Part shown: one piece after another, positions 1 to 8,102 of the stretch
How positions within the stretch are numbered: position 1 is the stretch's first letter
Layout: each line of letters begins with the position of its first letter
Assembly (NCBI GenBank): GCA_030448265.1
Contig: JAUJNG010000003.1
Span: forward strand, 1 to 64,000
From: Abditibacterium sp.
GTDB lineage: Bacteria > Armatimonadota > Abditibacteriia > Abditibacteriales > Abditibacteriaceae
Direction of reading: 5' to 3'
Length of the DNA stretch: 64,000 nucleotides
Position numbers and translations under genes: made by a program
Notes under the pieces: generated by a model
What the model was told of the DNA's origin: nothing
Database searches by the model: none
The model's input: the letters and a program-made list of their open reading frames with translations, nothing else

Positions 1-173
1 ACGACCCGCACGCCGACCAGGTTCTGCCGCGTGGCTTCCCCCACCTCGACGGCCCCCGCGCGTGTTTCGTGCAGCAGCCGCTTTCCCCCCCGCTCCCCGC
101 AGTCCCCTCCGCCGCGCCCCCCCCCCTATCACCCGTTCCGAATTCGCTCAAGCTTTAACTAGCTGGAGAAAAC
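1..173. other. C-rich leader of the window, no supported gene
   Basis: No gene can be supported here. The first ~130 bases are extremely C-rich, with C runs of seven or more near 85 and 117, unlike the rest of the window. The stretch reads open on the minus strand for about 28 codons at its left edge, which could be the end of a truncated gene. It may equally be a low-quality contig end. Confidence 0.4.
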
Positions 174-209
174 TGTCACTGATTCCTCGTCGTGCCTCCT
201 CGGAATGAC
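174..209. repeat. Dispersed repeat resembling 'GTCATTCCGAGGAGG' type
   Basis: On the minus strand this reads GTCATTCCGAGGAGGCACGA followed by CGAGGAATC, a short repeat type I recall from intergenic regions of many environmental bacterial genomes. It overlaps an ATG at 205 that would otherwise be taken as the start of the MscS gene, which is why the start at 244 is preferred. Confidence 0.4.
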
Positions 210-243
210 AGACTGCGGCTTCCTTGATTGCGCTCTTTTTATC

Positions 244-1476
244 GTGACTTTCCGATTTTTGTTCCTTCTTCTTCTCGCGTTCAGCGTGCCCGCGCGCGCC
301 CAAAACGCCGCGCCAACCGAAGTCGCGCCGGTGCGCGTCGAGGGACGCCGGCTTTTCGATGTCGGGCCGCGCGGCCCGACAAGTGGCGCGGCGCGCGCGG
401 CGCGCATCGAGCGGCGGTTGCGAAATCTCATCGACAGCGACGCGCCCATCGCGCCTTTTTCGCCCTCTGCTGTGAAATTCAAAAACGGCGAATACCTAAT
501 TTCAATCGGCGGGGTTCGCGTGCTGAGCGTCACGCGCGCCGACTCCGATGACGCGGGACAAAGCGCGCGCGAATTGGCGCTTTCTCAGGGCGCGGCGCTT
601 TCGCAAGCCGTGCGCGATGCGCGGGCGGCGCGGAGTAACCCACTGCGCGGCGCGGCGATTTTGATGGGCCAGTCGCTGCGCGAGTTGAGGGAGATGATTT
701 TCTCGCTCCTGCCGCGCGTTTTTGCGGCCATTTTGCTGGCGCTTTGCTTTTGGATCCTCGCCAAATACGCGCGTCGCATGGCCCACAACGCCACCAAACG
801 CTTCGATTTCGATCCCAACCTGCGCGCTTTATCGCTCGCGCTCTCCTTTTATGGCGTGTGGTTCGTCGGGATTTTGGCGATTCTGTCGGCGCTGGGCTTG
901 GATTCGAGTTCGCTGGCGGCGGCTGTCGGCGTGTCGGGTTTTGTGCTGGGATTCGCTTTTAAAGACATTTTGTCGCACTTTTTAGCGGGCATTTTGCTTT
1001 TAATTAGCGGCAAAATCAGCATCGGCGATCACATCGTGGTGCGCGAATTTGAAGGCACGGTCGAGCGCATCGAACTGCGCGCGCTCGAACTGCGAACCGA
1101 CGACAACCGCCTCGTCATCATCCCCAACGCCGATGTTTTTGCGGCGCCCATCACTTCCAACACCGATTCGCCGCACCGCCGCCGCTCGTTCACCGTCACC
1201 CTCGCGCCCGACGCCGACATCGAAGCGGCTCAAAACTTGGTGGTCGAAGCGCTGCGAAGCACGCAGGGCGTGCTGGACGACCCCGCGCCTGATGCCATCA
1301 TCGCAGATTTGACCCCGACCGGCGTTTTGCTGCGCGCGCGTTTTTCGACGCTCTCGCTGCGCTCCGATTTCGCACCCGTGAGCAGCGAGTGCATGAAAAA
1401 CGTCCAAATCGCCTTTCGAGTCGCCGGTTTCGCGGGGCATAGTGAGAAAGTCGAAGCAGACGAAGAAGCGACATAA
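244..1476 (+). CDS. MscS-family small-conductance mechanosensitive channel
   Basis: Membrane channel that opens under membrane tension to release small solutes in hypo-osmotic shock. From the GTG at 244 the product has 410 residues: a hydrophobic start that reads as a signal peptide ending ARAQ, a periplasmic stretch of ~120 residues, two or three membrane helices, the Gly/Ala-rich pore helix (AAAVGVSGFVLGFAFKDI), then the beta-domain signature GDHIVV and the segment IPNADVF. An in-frame ATG at 205 would add 13 residues but lies in a dispersed repeat; neither start has a clear ribosome-binding site. The last ten bases run into a palindrome. Family assignment is secure; the gating properties are unknown. 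Confidence 0.88.
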   Translation: MTFRFLFLLLLAFSVPARAQNAAPTEVAPVRVEGRRLFDVGPRGPTSGAARAARIERRLRNLIDSDAPIAPFSPSAVKFKNGEYLISIGGVRVLSVTRADSDDAGQSARELALSQGAALSQAVRDARAARSNPLRGAAILMGQSLRELREMIFSLLPRVFAAILLALCFWILAKYARRMAHNATKRFDFDPNLRALSLALSFYGVWFVGILAILSALGLDSSSLAAAVGVSGFVLGFAFKDILSHFLAGILLLISGKISIGDHIVVREFEGTVERIELRALELRTDDNRLVIIPNADVFAAPITSNTDSPHRRRSFTVTLAPDADIEAAQNLVVEALRSTQGVLDDPAPDAIIADLTPTGVLLRARFSTLSLRSDFAPVSSECMKNVQIAFRVAGFAGHSEKVEADEEAT

Positions 1477-1562
1477 AGTCGCAGCCAACGAAAGTCTCGG
1501 CCTTCGCCGACACACCCCGTCAACGAAGGTTGACGATTTCGTTGGCTGCGAAGGATGTCGCT
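1467..1562. repeat. Cloverleaf-type palindrome at mscS/oxyR 3' ends
   Basis: An outer stem (1467-1473 with 1556-1562) and a 14-bp stem (1480-1493 with 1537-1550) enclose two perfect small hairpins, 1498-1509 (CGGC/GCCG) and 1518-1535 (CGTCAAC/GTTGACG). It sits between convergent mscS and oxyR and overlaps the mscS stop codon. It may act as a bidirectional terminator, although there is only a short T run at 1561-1566. Confidence 0.75.
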
Positions 1563-1564
1563 TT

Positions 1565-2491
1565 TTAAATCGCCATCAACGCCTCATCAATCTCCAACCC
1601 GCCCAGAAAATTCGCCAATGCTTCGGCGTCGCCGATGCGCGCACCGCGCCGCGACACCGCGATGCCCAACGTCCGGCTCGGCGCCGGAGCGCGAAAGGGC
1701 AGGTATTTCACCATTTCGCGGCCCCTGTCGAAATGCACCGCCATCGCGGGCACCAGCGCCGTGCCAATTTTGGCTTTCACCATGAAACGCAGCGTTTCCA
1801 GACTGGTGGCGTGGATGCAGCCGCTTTGAGAATCGCCGCCGCACAGTTCGAGGGTTTGGTCGCGCAGGCAGTGGCCGTGTTCGAGCAAAACCATCTCGCG
1901 CGCTTTCAAATCGGCGACACCCACGCTTTCCCGCGCCGCCAGAGCGTGCGATTGCGGCACCGCGAGGGCCAGTTCTTCCTGCAAAATCGGAAATTCGAGC
2001 AGATCAGCTTCGTGAAGCGGCAGCGACAAAAACGCCGCGTCGATTTCCCCAGCGCGCAGGCGTTCGAGCAGTTTGTCGCTGATTTCTTCGCGCAGAATCA
2101 ATTCTAAATTCTCGAATTTGTTCGTCACCGCCGCGAAAATGTGCGGCAAATAATAAGGCGCGACGGTGGGAATGATGCCGAGCCGAAACCGGCCCGTCAA
2201 AGTTTTGCGCTTGCGCCCCGAAAGCTGCGCCAGACGCGAGAGTTCGCCCAGCGCGAGGTGCGCCTGCTCCACGACGAGAGCGCCGCGCGGCGTGAGGTCG
2301 CAGCGACGCGAAGTGCGCTCGAAAATCTTGGTTTTGAGGCAGACCTCGATTTTTTGGATCGCCGCCGAGAGCGAAGGCTGCGAAATGCCCAGTTCCTGCG
2401 CCGCGCGCCCGAAATGGCGGTGCTGCGCGAGCGCCGCTAAAGCCCGCAGGTCGCGCAAAGAGAGTGCATCCAGTTGATCTATCGGATTCAT
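1565..2491 (-). CDS. oxyR: OxyR, LysR-type peroxide-sensing regulator
   Basis: LysR-family activator that senses hydrogen peroxide through a reversible disulfide. The 308-residue product has an N-terminal winged helix-turn-helix (about residues 11-70, with HFGRAAQELGISQPSLSAAI) and a periplasmic-binding-like effector domain. The motif GHCLRDQTLELC places Cys208 and Cys217 at the same spacing as the redox cysteines 199 and 208 of E. coli OxyR, and ATSLETLRFMV follows as in OxyR. It is divergent from the catalase gene with 132 bases between the two starts, the classic arrangement of OxyR with a target. No strong ribosome-binding site is visible before the ATG. Confidence 0.93.
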   Translation of the reverse strand: MNPIDQLDALSLRDLRALAALAQHRHFGRAAQELGISQPSLSAAIQKIEVCLKTKIFERTSRRCDLTPRGALVVEQAHLALGELSRLAQLSGRKRKTLTGRFRLGIIPTVAPYYLPHIFAAVTNKFENLELILREEISDKLLERLRAGEIDAAFLSLPLHEADLLEFPILQEELALAVPQSHALAARESVGVADLKAREMVLLEHGHCLRDQTLELCGGDSQSGCIHATSLETLRFMVKAKIGTALVPAMAVHFDRGREMVKYLPFRAPAPSRTLGIAVSRRGARIGDAEALANFLGGLEIDEALMAI

Positions 2492-2506
2492 CTATGGATA
2501 GCATAG
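2479..2506. promoter_or_regulatory. Candidate OxyR operator in the oxyR-katA intergenic region
   Basis: The half-site tetranucleotides CTAT (2479, 2492) and ATAG (2498, 2503) cluster immediately upstream of and across the oxyR start. CTATG-GATAG-CATAG at 2492-2506 is an inverted repeat. OxyR sites are built from ATAG/CTAT elements, so autoregulation and control of the divergent catalase are plausible. The spacing does not match the full four-element consensus, so this is tentative. Confidence 0.35.
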
Positions 2507-2623
2507 AAAGAATCGGCTTGAGGCATCAATCTCCCTATCCTAAGCTGTTGGGTGAAAGAGCGGGCACTCAACTTGAGCGGCCAGGCGCCGCTCTTTGAGA
2601 CTTTCCCACGAGGTAACATTGTC

Positions 2624-4282
2624 ATGAACGAATTTCCTACCAGCGAAAAAGCCACCGATGAAGAAGTGCATCAGCGCGCCGAGGGCAGCACCGGCCTTAA
2701 CGGCGCTGGAGAGAACACCCCGACGCCCGTTGAAGCGCCTTCTCAAAACGGGAGCGCGCCGCACGTCGAAACTCCGGTTTTGACCACGCGCCAGGGCCAT
2801 CCGGTTTACGATAACCAGAACCTGCGCACCGTCGGCAATCGCGGGCCGACCACGCTCGAAAACTACCAGTTCCTCGAAAAAATCACCCATTTCGACCGCG
2901 AACGCATTCCCGAACGGGTCGTTCACGCGCGCGGCGCCGGAGCGCACGGATTTTTCGAAGCCACCGGCATGGTGGGCGATGAGCCGATTTCGAAATACAC
3001 CCGCGCCAAATTGTTCCAGCAAAGGGGGAAGCGCACCCCGATGTTCATTCGCTTTTCGAGCGTGACGCATGGCGGCCACTCGCCCGAAACGCTGCGCGAT
3101 CCGCGCGGCTTCGCTTCCAAGTTCTACACCGAAGACGGCAACTGGGACTTGGTGGGCAACAACCTCAAAATTTTCTTTATCCGCGACGCCATCAAGTTCC
3201 CCGACCTGATTCACGCTTTTAAACCCGATCCGGTCACCAACCGCCAGGATTCGCGGCGCATCTTCGATTTTCTGTCGTTTATTCCCGAATCCACCCATAT
3301 GGTAACGTGGCTTTTCAGTCCGTGGGGCATTCCCGCCGATTATCGCCACATGGAAGGTTCGGGCGTCAACACCTACAAATGGGTCAACAGCGAAGGCGTT
3401 GGAACCCTCGTCAAATATCATTTCGTGCCCAAACTGGGCGTGCATAACCTGACGCAGAAGCAGGCTGAAGAAATTCAGGCCAAAAACATCAACCACGCCA
3501 CGCAGGATTTGTATGAAGCCATCGAGCGCGGCGAATTTCCCGAATGGGAATTTTGCGTGCAGTTGATGGAGGACGGCGAGCATCCCGAACTCCCTTTCGA
3601 CCCGCTCGACGACACCAACATCTGGCCCGAAGACCAGTTTCCGCTTCTGCCTGTGGGCCGCGTGGTTTTGGATCGCAATCCGGTGAATTACTTCGCCGAA
3701 GTCGAGCAGGCCGCGTTTGGAACCGGCGTTCTGGTGGACGGCCTCGATTTTTCCGACGACAAAATGCTTCAGGGCCGCACGCTGTCCTATTCCGATACGC
3801 AGCGTTATCGCGTCGGGCCGAACTACCTGCAACTGCCCATCAACGCGCCCAAAACCCACATCGCCACCAACCAGCGCGACGGGCAAATGACTTATCATGT
3901 GGATGGCGTCGAAGCGGGCGAAAATCCGCACGTCAACTACGAGCCGAGCAGTTTGAACGGCCTGCGCGAAGCACCCAACGCGCCCGTTCCCCACACGCCG
4001 TTCGTGAGCGGCAACCTGGTGCGCGAACCGGTGGCGCGGCGCAACGTGTTCCAGCAGGCGGGCGAGCGTTACCGTTCGTTTCAGGATTGGGAGCGCGACG
4101 AGTTGATTACAAATCTGGTCGAGAACCTCAAAATCTGCAACCGCGACATTCAGGAGCGGATGCTGGGCCATTTTCTGCGCGCCGATCAGGATTACGGCAC
4201 GAGGGTGGCGCAAGGTCTGGGAATTGATCCCGCGAGCGTGCCGTTGCCGCCGGTCGAGGCCGACGCTCGGCCTTACAAATGA
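2624..4282 (+). CDS. katA: Monofunctional heme catalase
   Basis: Degrades hydrogen peroxide to water and oxygen. The 552-residue product carries the distal heme motif [21 protein letters not shown] (catalytic His101), the Asn-containing segment [20 protein letters not shown], and the proximal heme-ligand motif [17 protein letters not shown] with Tyr389. The ATG at 2624 is chosen because GAGGT lies nine bases upstream; an open frame reaches back to 2552 but has no such site. The first ~50 residues are Pro/Gly-rich and polar, an extension before the catalase fold. A strong terminator follows 13 bases after the stop. It is divergent from oxyR, so peroxide induction is likely. Confidence 0.96.
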   Translation: MNEFPTSEKATDEEVHQRAEGSTGLNGAGENTPTPVEAPSQNGSAPHVETPVLTTRQGHPVYDNQNLRTVGNRGPTTLENYQFLEKITHFDRERIPERVVHARGAGAHGFFEATGMVGDEPISKYTRAKLFQQRGKRTPMFIRFSSVTHGGHSPETLRDPRGFASKFYTEDGNWDLVGNNLKIFFIRDAIKFPDLIHAFKPDPVTNRQDSRRIFDFLSFIPESTHMVTWLFSPWGIPADYRHMEGSGVNTYKWVNSEGVGTLVKYHFVPKLGVHNLTQKQAEEIQAKNINHATQDLYEAIERGEFPEWEFCVQLMEDGEHPELPFDPLDDTNIWPEDQFPLLPVGRVVLDRNPVNYFAEVEQAAFGTGVLVDGLDFSDDKMLQGRTLSYSDTQRYRVGPNYLQLPINAPKTHIATNQRDGQMTYHVDGVEAGENPHVNYEPSSLNGLREAPNAPVPHTPFVSGNLVREPVARRNVFQQAGERYRSFQDWERDELITNLVENLKICNRDIQERMLGHFLRADQDYGTRVAQGLGIDPASVPLPPVEADARPYK

Positions 4283-4295
4283 GAAGTGAAGGTTG

Positions 4296-4330
4296 AAAAA
4301 GCCCGTTTCGCACTGCGAAACGGGCTTTTT
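4296..4330 (+). terminator. Rho-independent terminator of katA
   Basis: AAAAAGCCCGTTTCGC pairs with GCGAAACGGGCTTTTT around a three-base loop, ending in a T run, 13 bases after the katA stop. Confidence 0.92.
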
Positions 4331-4380
4331 CTCTGGGAGTGCGGGCAGAATGCCCGCGTTTTTCGTTGGGTTGCAGCTTC

Positions 4381-4464
4381 GAGAACGCGAAGCGTGAGCG
4401 AGTGAGGCGTAATTGCCAGGACAAAGTTGCAGTTACGCCTCACTCGCTCACGCTTGGCGTTCTC
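4381..4464. repeat. Palindrome overlapping the 3' end of the Thg1-like gene
   Basis: A 22-bp perfect arm (4391-4412 with 4433-4454, containing AGCGTGAGCGAGTGAGGCG) is extended by an outer 8-bp arm (4381-4388 with 4457-4464). The right arm encodes the last five codons and stop of the minus-strand Thg1-like gene. Confidence 0.8.
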
Positions 4465-5215
4465 CAAGCCGTTGGCGCAACCACGCCCCAAAATCATCGC
4501 CAAAAGGCAATTCGCGCTCGAAAACCAGACGTTTGCGCCGCGCCATCACGCTTGCGCCGCTTTTTCGATCCGTCGCTTCTTTCTCGAAAGTTTCGTAAAA
4601 CGCCGCAAAACCGCGCGTTTGCCAGCGCGGGAGCGCCTCGAAATCGACGTCATTTTCGCTCAGAAACTCGCGTTTTTGCGCGAGTGAGAGACCGTCCAAC
4701 CGCTTGGTCGCCGCTCTGGGCGAAAGACCCTGGCGCCGCAAAATCCAGTAGCAATGCGCGCCCAGCGCGTTGCGCGCCGCGTCCGCCTGGCGCCAGCGAA
4801 AATAATCGACGGCGCCGTTTTCGTCCTCGACATTCGACAAACGGCAATCGAACGCACCCAGACTGCCCAACGAGAGCGAAAAGCACGCGCTGGCTTCTCC
4901 GGCCAGAACTGAGAGGATTTTGCGGGTTTTGCGCTCGAAGGGAATCCCGTCTGGCTCGAAAAGCAGGGAGATTTCGTCCGACTGGCTGTAGCCCATCCGC
5001 AAGGTGAAGCCGCAACCGAACAAGTGCGCGAGTGCGTGGCTCATCGCGTCGTGGAAACGAAGGTCGAAAGGTTTTTCGAGCGTCAAAAGTTCTTTGGTGA
5101 GCCGCGTGAAGCCGCGCCCGTCGAGGCGCGCGACCCACAGGCCGTGCTTTGAAAGCCGCGTTTCGTTGGGAGTTTCCCTGGCGCGCATTGCGGCATCTAA
5201 ATCTTCAAATTTCAC
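4448..5215 (-). CDS. Thg1-like tRNA 3'-5' nucleotidyltransferase (TLP)
   Basis: Member of the tRNA(His) guanylyltransferase superfamily, which adds nucleotides in the 3'-5' direction. In bacteria such Thg1-like proteins are credited with repair of 5'-truncated tRNAs. From the GTG at 5215 the product has 255 residues, usual for the family. The metal-binding carboxylates are present: Asp32 in ARLDGRGF and Asp80-Glu81 in YSQSDEISLLF, followed by FDCRL and DYFRWRQADAARNAL. The GTG is chosen because GAGGAG stands seven bases upstream and its start overlaps the end of the upstream kinase gene by 11 bases, indicating translational coupling. A longer frame reaches 5278 but lacks support. Confidence 0.88.
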   Translation of the reverse strand: MKFEDLDAAMRARETPNETRLSKHGLWVARLDGRGFTRLTKELLTLEKPFDLRFHDAMSHALAHLFGCGFTLRMGYSQSDEISLLFEPDGIPFERKTRKILSVLAGEASACFSLSLGSLGAFDCRLSNVEDENGAVDYFRWRQADAARNALGAHCYWILRRQGLSPRAATKRLDGLSLAQKREFLSENDVDFEALPRWQTRGFAAFYETFEKEATDRKSGASVMARRKRLVFERELPFGDDFGAWLRQRLGERQA

Positions 5216-5654
5216 GATTCCACTCCTCGATTTGGAAGCCCGCCGTGCCTTGGTTCCAGACCGAAAAGATCGCTTCAAAACCTTCGGCGAAATCGGGTTT
5301 TTCGAGGCGCGCGAGAGTGTTTTTCAGCGCGATGGGCGGCACGCGCGCCCGTCCACGTCGCGCCGCGTTGCGAAGCGCGCTGGCGGTGTAGTCCGGCTCG
5401 AAATAATAGCCGAATGCGCGAAAACCGCTCGCCGTGGTCAGTTCCAGAACGCGGCGGCGCTCAAATCGCGTGGCGTTGGTGTTGTCCCACACGAAGCGCA
5501 TTTTGGCTTCGAGGGCGGCGCGAATCAGGATGGCCTCACGGTGGCGGGTGCGCAGTTGGTCGAGATTGACGCGCAGGTGGGTGTCGAAAAAGGTGTGGCG
5601 ATAAAAAGTCGATTTGCCCGCGCCCTGCACTCCGATCAAGAAAATCGCTTCCAT
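5205..5654 (-). CDS. Polynucleotide-kinase-like P-loop ATPase
   Basis: A 149-residue P-loop protein of the small AAA/T4-Pnk-like kinase type. It has Walker A at residues 8-16 (GVQGAGKST), then LRVNLDQLRTRHRE and VWDNTNATRFERRRVLE, the pattern of kinases that phosphorylate nucleic-acid 5' ends or small molecules. It is the first gene of a two-gene operon and overlaps the Thg1-like gene by 11 bases. Thg1 enzymes activate a 5'-monophosphate, so a 5'-OH kinase would supply their substrate; this functional link is inference. The ATG at 5654 is preferred over an upstream TTG because it begins directly at the P-loop strand. Confidence 0.8.
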   Translation of the reverse strand: MEAIFLIGVQGAGKSTFYRHTFFDTHLRVNLDQLRTRHREAILIRAALEAKMRFVWDNTNATRFERRRVLELTTASGFRAFGYYFEPDYTASALRNAARRGRARVPPIALKNTLARLEKPDFAEGFEAIFSVWNQGTAGFQIEEWNREI

Positions 5655-5799
5655 GTTTGGAGTATGGTGCGCTTTTCTGGAGCAAAAGTGCGTTTTGGGC
5701 AAGGGGAGTGTCTATTGGGAGTTTTATTTGCATGATGCCGTGCCCCAGTGTTGACCCGTGTTCGCGGCACAGCACTCAAAAGAACTCAAGGAGAACATC

Positions 5800-6420
5800 A
5801 TGGCTAACGACAATATGCAGCATGGAATCGACGATAATCCCTCCGGCGACGCCGGAAAAGGCGCGGCTTTGGGCGGTCTGGGCGGCGCGGGAGTCGGCGC
5901 TGTGGCCGGTTCGGCGGCTGGCCCCGTTGGAACTGTGGCCGGCGCGGTCGTCGGCGGTTTGGCCGGTGCGGGCGCGTCGGGCGCGGCGGTTGCGGCGGTC
6001 GATCAAGTCGATAACGACAACACAGTGACCGGTGTTGGCGGCGGCGCAACTGGCGATGTGAACCCGATGATGGGCGGGGCCAGCAGTGGCACTCACGTTC
6101 ACGCCGATGGCACGGTGCATTCCAACGCTGACCACACACCAGGCGGCTTGGGCGAAACCAACCTGACCAGCACCGGCACCACGGGAATGGGAAGCAGCAT
6201 GGCCGACACCTCTGTTGGCGGTCACAACGTCGTGACCGGCGATGAAGCCGACACCAACGCGGGCAAAGCCGGACTTGCGGGCGGCGCTCTTGTGGGCGGC
6301 ACCATTGGCGCGGCGGTGGCTGGGCCGGTTGGCGCGGTCGTGGGCGGCGTGATCGGTTCGCTCACCGGCGGAGCCGCAGGCGATGCCGCCGAAGCGGACG
6401 CCGAAAACAACGCTCGGTAA
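5800..6420 (+). CDS. Glycine-zipper repeat protein, first of a tandem pair
   Basis: A 206-residue Gly/Ala-rich protein with no signal peptide. Two glycine-zipper segments (about residues 18-70 and 155-200, with GGLGGAGVGAVAGSAAGPVG and GPVGAVVGGVIGSLTGGAAG) flank a polar Ser/Thr/His/Gly middle. Glycine zippers form tightly packed membrane or amyloid-like helices, but the function is unknown. The start is set by AAGGAG seven bases upstream of the ATG. It is clearly paralogous to the next gene: both begin with a variant of HGIDD and contain GGHN(I/V)VTG. Its leader is also similar to that of its paralogue. A terminator follows. Confidence 0.8.
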   Translation: MANDNMQHGIDDNPSGDAGKGAALGGLGGAGVGAVAGSAAGPVGTVAGAVVGGLAGAGASGAAVAAVDQVDNDNTVTGVGGGATGDVNPMMGGASSGTHVHADGTVHSNADHTPGGLGETNLTSTGTTGMGSSMADTSVGGHNVVTGDEADTNAGKAGLAGGALVGGTIGAAVAGPVGAVVGGVIGSLTGGAAGDAAEADAENNAR

Positions 6421-6465
6421 ACGAGACCGATAGCAGCTTCTGCATCGTGTGTGCAGAACAGCAAG

Positions 6466-6499
6466 AAAAAGGCGCAGCGATTTTTGCTGCGCCTTTTTT
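6466..6499 (+). terminator. Terminator after the first glycine-zipper gene
   Basis: AAAAAGGCGCAGC and GCTGCGCCTTTTTT form a hairpin with a short T-rich loop. Confidence 0.9.
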
Positions 6500-6694
6500 G
6501 GTTGTCAAACTGCGGTTTTCGGCTCGCAAAAATGGATTTGAGTGCTGCATTCCGAGCAGAAAAATTGCTGTTTCTTTAAGAAATCGCTTTTTTGGTCTTG
6601 GGAAGTGTCAATGGAAGTTTTGGGATTTCTATTTGCATCACGCCGCGTCTCAGTGTCGCGATGTGCGGCACTCAAACGAGACAAGGAGAAGATC

Positions 6695-7513
6695 ATGGCT
6701 GACAACACTCAACATGGAATTGACGATGATTCGTCGGGCGATGCGGCGAAAGGCGCCGCTCTGGGCGGTCTGGGCGGCGCGGCGGTCGGCGCGGCGGCGG
6801 GTTCGCTGATGGGGCCGGTCGGAACGGTCATCGGCGCGGCGGTCGGCGCGATTTCGGGCGCGGTCGGTTCGGGCGCGGCGGTCGCGGCGGTTGACGCCGT
6901 AGACAATGACGACACCGTTTCGGGCGTCGGCGGCGATGCGGGCGGCTCCAGCATGGGCGGCTCCAGCATGGGCAGCAGTATGTCGGGTGGCGGCGAAGGT
7001 GGCGGCCACAACATCGTCACCGGCGAGGAAGCCGAGACCGATGCTGGCAAAGGCGGCCTGGCGACGGGCGCTCTGGCGGGCGGAGCGATTGGCGCTGCCG
7101 TTGGCGGGCCGGTGGGCGCCGTCGTGGGCGGGGTGGCCGGTTCTCTGGCGGGCGGCGTCGCGGGCGATGCCAGCGAAGCAGGCGACGACATGAGCGGAAC
7201 TACGGGCGGTTCGACTCCCTACGGTTCGCAAGGCTACGGCGGCACCCTGAACGCCCCAGATCTTACGCCAGGCAACGATGTCCCAAGCATCCAAACCGGC
7301 GACAGCACGACGGCAGGCCCCGATATGCGTGGCATAAACGAAAAACTCGCGGACGCCTTCACTGGCGACGCCACCGACGACAAAACGGGCGGCGTGGTGG
7401 TCAGCGGCCCGCTTCAGGATGACACGGGTGTCGTTGCAGGCGGCAGCGTTCTGGAAGACGACGATACCATTCGCACTCAGAGCGGCACGGGCGGCGACCG
7501 CACCGTCATCTAA
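6695..7513 (+). CDS. Glycine-zipper repeat protein, second of a tandem pair
   Basis: A 272-residue paralogue of the preceding gene, sharing the N-terminal HGIDD...SGDA...KGAALGGLGGA block and the second glycine zipper. It has an extra ~85-residue polar C-terminal tail rich in Gly, Asp and Thr. The middle contains short repeats of GGSSMGSSM type. AAGGAG lies eight bases before the ATG; the frame runs further upstream to 6542 but without a site. No secretion signal is seen. Separate terminators mean each gene can be transcribed alone from its own similar leader. Role unknown; a stress or envelope protein is only a guess. Confidence 0.8.
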   Translation: MADNTQHGIDDDSSGDAAKGAALGGLGGAAVGAAAGSLMGPVGTVIGAAVGAISGAVGSGAAVAAVDAVDNDDTVSGVGGDAGGSSMGGSSMGSSMSGGGEGGGHNIVTGEEAETDAGKGGLATGALAGGAIGAAVGGPVGAVVGGVAGSLAGGVAGDASEAGDDMSGTTGGSTPYGSQGYGGTLNAPDLTPGNDVPSIQTGDSTTAGPDMRGINEKLADAFTGDATDDKTGGVVVSGPLQDDTGVVAGGSVLEDDDTIRTQSGTGGDRTVI

Positions 7514-7561
7514 CTCGTTTTTCGGTTCGCCCTCCAAAGCGAGAAAACACATCAAACCCAG

Positions 7562-7595
7562 AACCACCGCGAATATCGCGGTGGTTTTGGTTTTT
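7562..7595 (+). terminator. Terminator after the second glycine-zipper gene
   Basis: ACCACCGCGA pairs with TCGCGGTGGT around a three-base loop, followed by TTTGGTTTTT. Confidence 0.9.
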
Positions 7596-7721
7596 CGTGC
7601 GTTGAGGAATATGACGAGGGAGCGAGCCGCCGTTTCGCGCGATGCGGCGCTCTTCGCGGGTGCCGCGCTCACTTTTGTGGCGCCCTCTGGGCGAGGACGA
7701 GGATGGTGTGCGGGCAGAAAT

Positions 7722-7988
7722 TCAGCGCCGCACGCGGATGTGCTTGCCCGCGTCCTGCTTTGCGATCCAGAGCAGAAATTTCTGCATACGCGGCTCGTCG
7801 CGCAGGCGTTCGAGCGAGTTGTATTCGCCGGCGAGCTGCCGGTTGGAAAACAGCGCGTGAATCTGGCGATGGCACGCCCAGCAAATTTCGATGGTTGGCG
7901 TGGTTTCGCCCTTTTTGAGGCGCGAACGCGGTTTGAGATGATGCTCGGTCAACGCCGCGACTTCACGCCCGCACAGCGCGCATTTCAT
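7722..7988 (-). CDS. Small HNH-type zinc protein
   Basis: An 88-residue protein with a zinc-finger-like HNH layout: Cys3-X2-Cys6, His16-His17, then Cys36-X2-Cys39-His40 and His44 (EICWACHRQIHALF). Small HNH proteins of this kind are found singly in many bacterial chromosomes, and their role is not established. A nuclease activity is suggested by the ββα-metal layout but not proven. It lies alone between the glycine-zipper genes (opposite strand) and yvcK, separated from the latter by a palindrome. Confidence 0.75.
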   Translation of the reverse strand: MKCALCGREVAALTEHHLKPRSRLKKGETTPTIEICWACHRQIHALFSNRQLAGEYNSLERLRDEPRMQKFLLWIAKQDAGKHIRVRR

Positions 7989-8024
7989 GCGCGCGCGAAA
8001 TGCAAAAAAGACGCCCTTTTTTGG

Positions 8025-8102
8025 GGAATACGGGAGACGGAATACGGGAGACGGGATATGCGAGACGCGCTCAGCCCTCCCGTATTCCGTCTCCCGTATT
8101 CC
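8025..8102. repeat. GACGGAATACGGGA-family palindrome, copy 1
   Basis: Perfect 26-bp arms (8025-8050 with 8077-8102), each built from two copies of a 14-base unit GACGGAATACGGGA. It abuts the yvcK stop codon. Related copies lie at 10333-10404 and 15187-15257. Confidence 0.92.

Noticed and set aside
1..90. Short open stretch on the minus strand as the end of a gene
   Set aside because: Only about 28 codons before poly-G sequence; too short and in a suspicious region.
2540..4213. 557-codon open frame antisense to katA
   Set aside because: High G+C leaves few stop codons in the complementary frame; the catalase on the other strand is unmistakable and the antisense protein shows no family motif.
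7722..7988. HNH protein considered as a homing endonuclease or restriction nuclease
   Set aside because: Only 88 residues, no intron or intein context, no methyltransferase neighbour.
8025..8102. Repeated 14-base units considered as a CRISPR array
   Set aside because: Units are contiguous, only two or three copies, arranged as inverted arms without unique spacers; no cas genes.
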